Source: G013214665 sp964649815 | GTDB lineage: Bacteria > Pseudomonadota > Alphaproteobacteria > Rhodobacterales > Rhodobacteraceae | DNA: 64,000 nt | Assembly (NCBI GenBank): GCA_964649815.1 | Contig: CAZYQC010000001.1 | Coordinates: 124,001 to 188,000, forward strand | Direction: 5' to 3' | In this document: positions 18,535-26,296 of the stretch, piece by piece | How positions within the stretch are numbered: position 1 is the stretch's first letter | Layout of the letters: each line of letters begins with the position of its first letter | Position numbers and translations under genes: made by a program | The notes under the pieces: generated by a model | Database searches by the model: none | Seen by the model: the letters and a program-made list of their open reading frames with translations, nothing else | What the model was told of the DNA's origin: nothing

Positions 18535-19932
18535 ATGACCCAAATCTCGAATCATCTTCCAACAGAAGAGCTTCAGGCCCTTGACGCGGCCTATCATATG
18601 CACCCGTTCACAACCGGAGACGAGCTTGCGGCAAAGGGCGCGCGGGTTATCACGCGGGCCAAGGGCGTCTACCTGACCGACAGTGACGGACACGAGATCA
18701 TAGACGGCATGGCTGGGCTTTGGTGTGTTAACATCGGCTATGGGCGTGACGAACTTGCCGAGGTCGCCGCGCGGCAAATGCGCGAACTGCCGTATTACAA
18801 TACGTTTTTCCAAACGACCCACGTGCCGGCCATCGCGCTCGCGCAGAAAATCGCGGAACTGGCGCCCGGCGATCTGAACCACGTCTTTTTTGCAAGTTCG
18901 GGCTCGGAGGCGAACGACACAAACATCCGTTTGGTCCGCACCTACTGGGCCGAAAAAGGAGAACCTCAGCGCAACGTCATTATCAGCCGCAAGAACGCCT
19001 ACCACGGCTCTTCGGTCGGTTCGGGGTCTTTAGGGGGCATGGCGGGCATGCATGCGCAAGGCGGAATGCCGATCCCCGACATTCACCATATAGATCAGCC
19101 AAACTGGTGGGCAGAAGGCGGAAGCCACACGAAAGAGGATTTTGGACGCGCACGCGCACAAGCCCTGGAAGAGGCGATTCTCCAGATCGGACCAAACCGC
19201 GTCGCTGCGTTCATCGCGGAACCCGTGCAAGGTGCAGGCGGCGTCATCGTGGCACCCGACACCTATTGGCCCGAAGTGCAGAAAATCGTCGACAAATACG
19301 GAATCCTCTTGATCGCTGACGAGGTGATTTGCGGATTTGGGAGAACCGGCAATTGGTTCGGCAGCCAAACGCTTAATATTCGGCCACATATCATGACCAT
19401 CGCCAAAGGGCTGAGCTCTGGCTACCAACCCATTGGCGGTTCAGTCGTCTGTGATGAAGTCGCCGCGGTCATTGGCGCAACCGAATTCAACCACGGCTAT
19501 ACATATTCTGGGCATCCGGTGGCTTCTGCGGTCGCATTGGAGAACATTCGCCTTTTGGAAGAGGAAAATGTCATTGAACACGTCCGCGACGTCGCCGCGC
19601 CGGCCTTGCACGCGGCAATGGGCGCGTTGACCGATCACCCGATGATAGGCGAATTCACCGCGGTCGGACTTATGGGGTCAATGGCGCTTAGCCCGGACAA
19701 AGACAGCCGCGCTGCCTTTGCCTCTGATCCTGGCACAGTCGGTTACATCTGCCGCGAACGGTGTTTCGCCAACAACTTGATCATGCGCCATGTCGGTGAC
19801 CGAATGATCATAGCACCGCCGCTGGTCATCTCGGAAAGCGAGATTGAAATTCTTGCCAGTCGGGCGCGCAAGGCACTGGATGAGGCGTATGAGATCGTCA
19901 AAGACGAAGGCCTTTGGGTTCCGGCCTCCTGA
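18535..19932 (+). CDS. spuC: class III aminotransferase, putrescine-pyruvate type (SpuC-like)
   Basis: 465 residues, PLP-dependent. Key features are the N-terminal HPFTTGDELAAKG, GLWCVNIGYGR, the phosphate-binding SSGSEANDTN, the DEVICGFGRTG metal/PLP Asp segment, and the Schiff-base Lys291 in IAKGLSSGYQP. Best fit is putrescine:pyruvate aminotransferase, giving 4-aminobutanal. The divergent potF operon strongly supports a polyamine substrate. Related omega-transaminases for beta-alanine or taurine look similar, so substrate is not certain. Its end lies 2 bases from the convergent DoeA-like gene. Confidence 0.82.
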   Translation: MTQISNHLPTEELQALDAAYHMHPFTTGDELAAKGARVITRAKGVYLTDSDGHEIIDGMAGLWCVNIGYGRDELAEVAARQMRELPYYNTFFQTTHVPAIALAQKIAELAPGDLNHVFFASSGSEANDTNIRLVRTYWAEKGEPQRNVIISRKNAYHGSSVGSGSLGGMAGMHAQGGMPIPDIHHIDQPNWWAEGGSHTKEDFGRARAQALEEAILQIGPNRVAAFIAEPVQGAGGVIVAPDTYWPEVQKIVDKYGILLIADEVICGFGRTGNWFGSQTLNIRPHIMTIAKGLSSGYQPIGGSVVCDEVAAVIGATEFNHGYTYSGHPVASAVALENIRLLEEENVIEHVRDVAAPALHAAMGALTDHPMIGEFTAVGLMGSMALSPDKDSRAAFASDPGTVGYICRERCFANNLIMRHVGDRMIIAPPLVISESEIEILASRARKALDEAYEIVKDEGLWVPAS

Positions 19933-19934
19933 TC

Positions 19935-21104
19935 TCAGGGTTTGATGGTCATCGCGCGCGGGCGGTCGCAGAGGCATTCAGCCGGACCGTCCGGCGCAAT
20001 GCGGATGCTTTCCGTGATTGCGAGGCCCCAATCATCCATCCAGAGGCCCGGCATGAAATGAAACGTCATGTTGGGCTCAAGCAACGTCGTGTCTTCCGCC
20101 CGAAACGAGATTGTCCGCTCTCCCCAATCGGGCGGATAGCTTAGCCCGATAGGATACCCGCAACGCGCTGTGCGCTCGATGCCGACCTTGCGCAATGCGC
20201 CATTCAGCGCAGCGGCAACATCGCGCGCCTGATTTCCGGCGCGGGCCGCATCAAGCCCCGCGGCAAGCCCCTCTTGCACAGCCGCTTCGGCGCTTGTCAT
20301 GGCATCCGGCGGCTTGCCCAGGAAAACGGAGCGGCAGAGAGGCGCGTGATAGCGGCGGAAGCATCCTGCAATTTCAATTGTCGTGGCGACACCGTGCTCG
20401 AACGGATCGCCGTTCCATGTCATATGGGGCGCAGCCGCATCTGCGCCTGACGGAACAAGCGGGACGATCGCCGGATAATCACCCCACGCGCCTTCAACAC
20501 CTCGAATCGCATCGCGATAGGCTTCGGCGATGATTTCATTTTTGGGCAATCCTGGCTCAATCCGGTCGATCATCCCGTCGATCACCTTTTCCGAGATGCG
20601 CGCAGCGAGGCGCATTGTCGCAATCTCGGCCGAGGATTTTACCGCGCGACACCAATTCGCCATCCCGGTCGCGTCCTCCAACGCGATACCGGCGTCCAAA
20701 AGGGTCTGATGTGCCTTGGCGGAGTAATAGTAATTCTCCATTTCAACCCCGACGCGACGCGCGTTTATGTCCCGCAACTTATGCGCCAAATCCTGCATTG
20801 GGTGCCGCTCTGGTGTCTGTATGTAGTGTTCGGCGTACCCAACGACGCAACCTGTAGACATCCAGACCGTTCGCAACGCGCCCGCGACATCCTGGGCGCG
20901 ACCCCACCAAATTGGATCGCCTGTCGGTGGTACGATGACCGCTTGATGCACATAAAACGACCAGCCGTCGTAGCCCGTAAGCCAGCACATGTTGCTTGGA
21001 TCGGTCAAAATCAAACAATCCAAATCGCGCTCCGACATCGATTTTCGCAATTTTTCCAACCTGGCCGAGTACTCCGTCGGCTCAAAAGGGAGGCGCTTGG
21101 TCAT
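19935..21104 (-). CDS. doeA: ectoine hydrolase-like M24-family protein (DoeA/EutD-like)
   Basis: 389 residues from the ATG at 21104, which has AAGGGA upstream. The creatinase-like N-terminal domain (LTDPSNMCWLTGYDGWSFYVHQ) and the pita-bread C-terminal domain closely follow the DoeA/EutD pattern, including EIAGCFRRYH (Glu244) and GYPIGLSYPPDWGERT. Known family members open the ectoine ring to N-acetyl-diaminobutyrate. The classic five M24 metal ligands are not evident. No deacetylase (DoeB/EutE) or ectoine regulator is nearby. The gene is divergent from a polyamine-type ABC operon, so its true substrate could be ectoine, hydroxyectoine or a related cyclic amidine. Confidence 0.7.
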   Translation of the reverse strand: MTKRLPFEPTEYSARLEKLRKSMSERDLDCLILTDPSNMCWLTGYDGWSFYVHQAVIVPPTGDPIWWGRAQDVAGALRTVWMSTGCVVGYAEHYIQTPERHPMQDLAHKLRDINARRVGVEMENYYYSAKAHQTLLDAGIALEDATGMANWCRAVKSSAEIATMRLAARISEKVIDGMIDRIEPGLPKNEIIAEAYRDAIRGVEGAWGDYPAIVPLVPSGADAAAPHMTWNGDPFEHGVATTIEIAGCFRRYHAPLCRSVFLGKPPDAMTSAEAAVQEGLAAGLDAARAGNQARDVAAALNGALRKVGIERTARCGYPIGLSYPPDWGERTISFRAEDTTLLEPNMTFHFMPGLWMDDWGLAITESIRIAPDGPAECLCDRPRAMTIKP

Positions 21105-21133
21105 TTGGTTTCCCTTCGCGTCAAGTGTTTGCA

Positions 21134-21163
21134 TTGACAATACTATCCCGGTTTCTTCACTAT
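21134..21163 (+). promoter_or_regulatory. Candidate sigma70-type promoter for second ABC operon
   Basis: A perfect TTGACA at 21134-21139 is followed, 17-18 bases later, by a weak -10 (CACTAT, 21158-21163). It lies about 45 bases before the GTG start at 21206 in the 101-base divergent gap. The -35 is convincing; the -10 is poor, so the site may need an activator. Confidence 0.4.
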
Positions 21164-21205
21164 CCACCAAAGCGGAAAAACCGCTGCCGAATATGGGGAG
21201 TTAAA

Positions 21206-22306
21206 GTGGCCGAAACGTCTGGCGACGCAACGTTCGTCGAATTCGAACGTGTGCAAAAAAGTTACGATGGCGAAACGCTCGTCGTAAAGGACCTCAACCT
21301 CTCCATGCCCAAAGGGGAATTCCTGACGATGTTAGGACCCTCTGGTTCTGGCAAAACCACATGTTTGATGATGTTGGCAGGGTTTGAAACAGCGACCCAC
21401 GGCGACATTCGTCTGGGTGGGACCTCGATCAACAACATCCCACCGCACAAACGCGGCATTGGGATGGTTTTCCAAAACTATGCGCTGTTCCCGCATATGA
21501 CGGTGGCTGAAAACCTGGCATTCCCTTTGGAAGTTCGGAAACTCGGTAAATCCGAACGTGATGCAAAGGTGAAGCGCGCGCTTGATATGGTACAGATGGG
21601 CGCCTTTGGCGGTCGCCGTCCTGCGCAACTGTCAGGCGGTCAACAGCAGCGCATCGCGCTGGCCCGCGCGCTGGTTTTTGAGCCCGAGCTTGTTTTGATG
21701 GACGAGCCATTGGGCGCTTTGGACAAACAACTGCGCGAACATATGCAGTTCGAGATCACGAACCTGGCGCATTCTCTTGGGATCACGACCGTATACGTGA
21801 CGCACGACCAAACCGAAGCGCTGACCATGTCAGACCGCGTTGCCGTGTTTGACGACGGTCGTATTCAGCAATTGGCGCCGCCAGACAAGCTGTATGAAGA
21901 GCCGGAAAACAGTTTCGTTGCGCAGTTCATTGGCGAGAACAATACGCTTTTGGGCGAAGTGAAAGAAATCAAGGATGGTGTGGCGCTTGTCCAATTGGAC
22001 GGTGGCGAACTCATCGATGCCAAACCCGTAAACGTGACCAAAGCAGGCGAACGCACGCGCGTTTCCATCCGGCCTGAACGCGTAGAAATGAACAAAGACC
22101 GGCTGAAGGAAGGGGCGCACACGCTCAAGGCCGAAGTTCTGGAGTTCATCTATATGGGGGACATTTTCAGAACGCGTCTTCGGGTCGCTGGTACTGACGA
22201 TTTTATCATCAAAACAAGAAACGCGCCTGATCAGGTGCGGTTGCAGCCCGGCCAAACGATCGACATCGGTTGGCTGGCAGAAGATTGTCGAGCGCTGGAC
22301 GCTTGA
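21206..22306 (+). CDS. ABC transporter ATPase, polyamine/opine type
   Basis: 366 residues from a GTG start five bases after GGGGAG; a longer frame from 20996 would run through the divergent gene's start. Walker A GPSGSGKTT, Q-loop FQNYALFPH, signature LSGGQQQR, Walker B LVLMDEPLGALD and switch His in VTHDQTE are all present. The C-terminal TOBE-like part includes SIRPERVEM. First gene of a five-gene operon with a binding protein, DUF1330 and two permeases. Confidence 0.92.
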   Translation: MAETSGDATFVEFERVQKSYDGETLVVKDLNLSMPKGEFLTMLGPSGSGKTTCLMMLAGFETATHGDIRLGGTSINNIPPHKRGIGMVFQNYALFPHMTVAENLAFPLEVRKLGKSERDAKVKRALDMVQMGAFGGRRPAQLSGGQQQRIALARALVFEPELVLMDEPLGALDKQLREHMQFEITNLAHSLGITTVYVTHDQTEALTMSDRVAVFDDGRIQQLAPPDKLYEEPENSFVAQFIGENNTLLGEVKEIKDGVALVQLDGGELIDAKPVNVTKAGERTRVSIRPERVEMNKDRLKEGAHTLKAEVLEFIYMGDIFRTRLRVAGTDDFIIKTRNAPDQVRLQPGQTIDIGWLAEDCRALDA

Positions 22307-22406
22307 TGACATATCCGGCGTGCAGACCACGCCGGTTCACTCAGGGCAGCGCAAAGCCCATGGCGCTGATCCAAATTCCAAATGGGCACCGAACTGGGAG
22401 ATAAAA

Positions 22407-23516
22407 ATGAAACTCACCAAAACACTTTTGGCCACAACGGCCCTGACGGTTGCTGGCACTGGCCTGGCCGTCGCGGACGGCCGCGTGGCATCCGACATGA
22501 CACTTGTCAGCTGGGGCGGCGCATACCAGTCCAGCCAGCAAAAAGCCTATGTCGAACCCTATATCGCCAACAACGCTGGCGTTACTGCGGTTTGGGACGA
22601 AAGCTCGGCCGAAGCGGTTGCAAAACTGCGCGCGATGAACGAAGCGAGCAACGTCACATGGGACGTCGTTGACGTTGTTGCGGCTGACGCAATCCGTCTC
22701 TGCGACGAAGGCCTGGCCCTCGAAATCGACGCGGACGAACAGTTGGCCGCCGCGCCAGATGGCACATCCGCATCTGACGACTTTGGCGACCTGTTGGTTT
22801 CTGACTGCTTTATCCCACAGATCGTTTACTCGACAACATTCGGCTATCGCACGGACCTGGTCAGCGAAGCGCCAACGTCTGTTTGCGCCGTCTTCGACAC
22901 AGCCAAGTTCCCAGGCAAGCGCAGCCTTGAGAAGCGCCCAATCAACAACATGGAATGGGCTCTGTATTGCGACGGCGTTGCGAAAGACGACATCTATGAC
23001 GTGCTCGCAACTCCTGAAGGTCAGCAGCAAGCGCTGGACAAGCTGGACACGATCAAAGGCGACGTAATCTGGTGGTCCGCTGGTGCCGACACACCTCAGC
23101 TTTTGGCTGATGGCGAAGTCGTCATGGGTTCCACATACAACGGCCGCCTGTTCTCGGCGATCGAAGAGCAAGGCCAGCCGATTGGTATGCTTTGGGACAT
23201 GCAGGTGTTCGACCTTGACGGTTGGATCATCCCAACTGGCCTGAGCCCAGAGCGCGAAGCCCGCGCGTTGGACTTTGTTATGTTCGCGACAGACACACAG
23301 CGTCTGGCTGATCAGGCAAAGTTCATCTCTTATGGCCCAGCACGCGCATCCTCTGCGCCGCTTGTTGGTAAGCACGCTGACCTTGGCATCGACATGGCGC
23401 CACACATGCCAACCGATCCAAACAACGCAGCCAACACATTGCTCTATAACTATGAGTTCTGGGCGGACTATCGCGACGACATCGACGCGAAATTCCAGGC
23501 TTGGCTGGCTCAATAA
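22407..23516 (+). CDS. ABC transporter periplasmic binding protein (PotD/PotF superfamily)
   Basis: 369 residues from the ATG at 22407 (GGGAG upstream). Residues 1-22 form a signal peptide ending at AVADG. The mature protein begins with LVSWGGAYQSSQQ, the style of spermidine/putrescine- and opine-like binding proteins. It contains an unusual pair of cysteines around the VCAVF and LYCDG segments. It is not closely alike to the PotF in the first locus, which suggests a different ligand. The partner ATPase ends 100 bases upstream. Confidence 0.88.
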   Translation: MKLTKTLLATTALTVAGTGLAVADGRVASDMTLVSWGGAYQSSQQKAYVEPYIANNAGVTAVWDESSAEAVAKLRAMNEASNVTWDVVDVVAADAIRLCDEGLALEIDADEQLAAAPDGTSASDDFGDLLVSDCFIPQIVYSTTFGYRTDLVSEAPTSVCAVFDTAKFPGKRSLEKRPINNMEWALYCDGVAKDDIYDVLATPEGQQQALDKLDTIKGDVIWWSAGADTPQLLADGEVVMGSTYNGRLFSAIEEQGQPIGMLWDMQVFDLDGWIIPTGLSPEREARALDFVMFATDTQRLADQAKFISYGPARASSAPLVGKHADLGIDMAPHMPTDPNNAANTLLYNYEFWADYRDDIDAKFQAWLAQ

Positions 23517-23526
23517 GCTAAATTCG

Positions 23527-23555
23527 GGGTGGGCAGAAATGCCCACCCTTTCTTT
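23527..23555 (+). terminator. GNRA hairpin after binding-protein gene
   Basis: A 9-bp stem (GGGTGGGCA / TGCCCACCC) capped by a GAAA tetraloop is followed by TTTCTTT. It begins 11 bases past the binding-protein stop and sits inside the operon, so it is probably a partial terminator or mRNA stabiliser that sets gene dosage between binding protein and permeases. Confidence 0.75.
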
Positions 23556-23575
23556 CCACCGACCGGAGCAAGCGT

Positions 23576-23866
23576 ATGCCCAAGGGATACATCATCGGCC
23601 ATGTGACCATTCACGACGCTGAGGCGTACAAGGCCTACGCAGAAAAGAACAACGAGATTATGCCGAAGTTTGGCGGCAAATTTCTGGTCCGGGGTGGCAC
23701 ATCTGAGACGTTGGAGGGAACCTCTCACCCCCGCCACGTTGTCATAGAATTCCCAAGCTACGCAGACGCGCTCGCGGCGTATAATGACCCCGAGTACCAA
23801 GAAAACATGAAAATTCGCCAAGCCAATTCTGATGGCGCGATTGTCGTTGCAGAAGGCTACGAATGA
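23576..23866 (+). CDS. DUF1330 small protein inside ABC operon
   Basis: 96 residues, a dimeric alpha-beta-barrel type family (DUF1330) of unknown biochemical role. The start GYIIGHVTIHDAEAYKAY and the HVVIEFPSYADALAAYNDPEY segment are characteristic. It has no signal peptide and should be cytoplasmic. GGAG precedes the ATG; the stop overlaps the first permease start by 4 bases (ATGA), so it is translationally coupled to the transporter. A role in first-step metabolism of the imported compound is inference. Confidence 0.85.
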   Translation: MPKGYIIGHVTIHDAEAYKAYAEKNNEIMPKFGGKFLVRGGTSETLEGTSHPRHVVIEFPSYADALAAYNDPEYQENMKIRQANSDGAIVVAEGYE

Positions 23867-25401
23867 CCGACACGACCGGACCAATGCTCGCGGCGGATGG
23901 AACGCCGCTGAAACGCAGCCTAGCACGCGCCTTGCGGCGCCAGAAACTGCGCGCGCTGATGCTTATCGCGCCGCTATTGCTGTTTGTACTCATTACTTTC
24001 GTCGTTCCGATCGCGAACATGCTGTTTCGGTCCGTCGAAAACCAAATCGTCTCTGAAACTTTGCCCGAAACCATCCAGTCGCTTGAAAGCTGGGATGTCG
24101 AAAGCGGCGGTATTCCAGGCGAAGACATCTTTACCAAGCTTTATGTGGATTTGTTCATTGCCGAGGAACAAAAGCTCCACACCCGGCTTGGCACGCGCCT
24201 GAACTACGAACAAACCGGCGCCTCGTCTATGTTCCGCAAGACCGGACGCGCGGTCGGTCGGTTCGACACGGACACCTACACAGACGCAATCGTTGATGCC
24301 AACGGCGACTGGGAAGACCCTGCGGCCTGGACGGCCCTGATGGCGGATGGGGCGGCCCGTGAAGCCTTGCCATTTACGGCGCGCAGCTGGGATCGCTGGA
24401 AGGCGGTTTTTGACGCTGAGGGCGACGAAATCGGCAAACGTGACCTAGAAGATTTCCTGTTCACCGCAGTCTACACAGACCTGCAATCGGGCTCAGGTAC
24501 TAGCAATCTGATGATCCAATCTGCGATCTCGGCCATCGCCGATCTGGAGCCTGTCTCGATCTCAGAGGCCTTCATCAAGGCCGACAAAAAGTGGGGCGAG
24601 TCAGAGATCTGGGAAACGCTCACGCTATATGCGCCAGAATACACCCCGGGCTATTTCTTGAACTCTGTCGATCTCGAACAAACGCTCGATGGAACGCAGG
24701 TTAAGCCAGAAAACGAACAGATCTATATCACGCTCTTTGGCCGCACCTTGTGGATGTCCATGGTCATCACGGGCTGCTGCATTTTGCTTGGCTACCCGGT
24801 GGCCTGGCTGCTGGCTAACCTGCCAATGAGCAAAGCCAACCTTTTGCTTATTCTGGTTTTGCTCCCATTCTGGACATCGCTGCTTGTCCGCACATCCGCC
24901 TGGAAGGTCATGTTGCAACAACAGGGCGTTATCAATGACGTGCTTGTCTTCTTAGGGCTGGTCAACGATGCGGATCGATTGATCATGATCAACAATCAAT
25001 TCGGCACTATCGTCGCAATGACGCACATTCTGTTGCCGTTCATGATTTTGCCCATGTACTCGGTGATGCAAACGATCCCGCCGAGTTACTTGCGGGCTGC
25101 GAAATCGCTTGGAGCAACCAACTGGACTGCGTTTTGGCGGGTGTATTTCCCGCAATCGGTTCCCGGGATCGGGGCGGGCTCGATCCTCGTCTTTATTCTG
25201 GCCATCGGATATTACATCACCCCCGAAATCGTCGGCGGCACCAAAGGTGTCTTTATCTCCAACCGGATCGCCTATCACATTTCGTCATCGCTCAATTGGG
25301 GATTAGCGGCTGCGCTGGGGACCATTTTGCTGGCGGTCGTTTTGATCCTCTACTGGGCCTACGACAAGATCGTCGGCATCGACAACGTTAAGCTGGGGTA
25401 A
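23863..25401 (+). CDS. ABC transporter permease with large periplasmic insertion (PotB-like)
   Basis: 512 residues, against about 280-310 for a usual PotB/PotH. A first membrane segment spans 32-54; then a hydrophilic stretch of about 235 residues (55-288) precedes the second segment near 293-318. The remaining permease core is ordinary, with EAA loop LRAAKSLGATNWTAFWRVYFPQ. By topology the insertion should be periplasmic. It is rich in Asp, Glu, Trp and Thr and shows no repeat or motif that I recognise. It could help dock the binding protein or bind ligand. The frame is uninterrupted and codon use looks native. Confidence 0.88.
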   Translation: MTDTTGPMLAADGTPLKRSLARALRRQKLRALMLIAPLLLFVLITFVVPIANMLFRSVENQIVSETLPETIQSLESWDVESGGIPGEDIFTKLYVDLFIAEEQKLHTRLGTRLNYEQTGASSMFRKTGRAVGRFDTDTYTDAIVDANGDWEDPAAWTALMADGAAREALPFTARSWDRWKAVFDAEGDEIGKRDLEDFLFTAVYTDLQSGSGTSNLMIQSAISAIADLEPVSISEAFIKADKKWGESEIWETLTLYAPEYTPGYFLNSVDLEQTLDGTQVKPENEQIYITLFGRTLWMSMVITGCCILLGYPVAWLLANLPMSKANLLLILVLLPFWTSLLVRTSAWKVMLQQQGVINDVLVFLGLVNDADRLIMINNQFGTIVAMTHILLPFMILPMYSVMQTIPPSYLRAAKSLGATNWTAFWRVYFPQSVPGIGAGSILVFILAIGYYITPEIVGGTKGVFISNRIAYHISSSLNWGLAAALGTILLAVVLILYWAYDKIVGIDNVKLG

Positions 25402-25405
25402 CGTC

Positions 25406-26290
25406 ATGGGATTGCCGCCATATGCAACAACAGGCCAGCGGATCTGGTACTATGCGTTCCGCGTCATTTGCGCGCTGATCTTTATCTTTCTGATCACACC
25501 GATCTTGGTGGTCATGCCACTGAGCTTCAATGCACAGGACTTTTTCACCTTCACGCCCGAGATGCTGCGCCTGGACCCTGAGGGGTATTCGCTCAAGCAC
25601 TACAGGAACTTTTTCGGCAATGATGATTGGCAACGGGCATTGAAGAACTCGCTCATCATCGCGCCGATTGCGACGGTGATCTCTGTTTCGCTGGGAACAC
25701 TGGCCGCTATCGGGCTTAGTCAAAGCCATGTACCCGGTCGCCGCGCCATTATGGCGATCCTTATTTCACCGATGATCGTACCGCTGATCATCTCGGCCAC
25801 CGGCATGTTCTTTTTCTATTCGGCGATGGGAAATTGGCTTGAGGACAACCTGGGCCTTGGGCAGAATTTCGTTGGCTATATCAAAGTGATCTTGGCCCAT
25901 GCGGTGCTTGGCATTCCGTTCGTGATCATCACCGTTACCGCGACACTTGTCGGCTTTGACCGCTCGCTGACACGGGCGGCGGCAAACATGGGGGCGGACC
26001 CTGTGACGACGTTCTTCCGCGTCCAGATGCCCTTGATCCTGCCTGGCGTTATCTCAGGCGGCTTGTTCGCGTTCATCACGTCATTCGACGAAGTCGTCGT
26101 CGTGCTTTTCGTTGGATCAGCCGCACAAAAGACGTTGCCTTGGCAAATGTTCATCGGCCTGCGCGAACAGATTTCGCCCACCATTCTGGCTGTCGCAACC
26201 ATCTTGGTCGTGATCTCAATCTTGCTATTGGCAACAGTCGAACTGCTGCGCCGCCGGTCCGAACGTTTGCGGGGTATGTCGCCGGGGTAA
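25406..26290 (+). CDS. ABC transporter permease (PotC-like)
   Basis: 294 residues with six membrane segments, first near 12-34. The EAA loop is TRAAANMGADPVTTFFRVQMP. The start lies four bases after the preceding stop. It completes the operon and ends 6 bases from the convergent transglycosylase gene. Standard length, unlike its partner. Confidence 0.9.
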   Translation: MGLPPYATTGQRIWYYAFRVICALIFIFLITPILVVMPLSFNAQDFFTFTPEMLRLDPEGYSLKHYRNFFGNDDWQRALKNSLIIAPIATVISVSLGTLAAIGLSQSHVPGRRAIMAILISPMIVPLIISATGMFFFYSAMGNWLEDNLGLGQNFVGYIKVILAHAVLGIPFVIITVTATLVGFDRSLTRAAANMGADPVTTFFRVQMPLILPGVISGGLFAFITSFDEVVVVLFVGSAAQKTLPWQMFIGLREQISPTILAVATILVVISILLLATVELLRRRSERLRGMSPG

Positions 26291-26296
26291 CGGGCC

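Noticed and set aside
22341..23546. 401-residue open frame on the minus strand
   Set aside because: It is the complement of the binding-protein gene, has Cys/Trp/His-rich odd composition and no ribosome site; the plus-strand frame has a signal peptide and family motifs.
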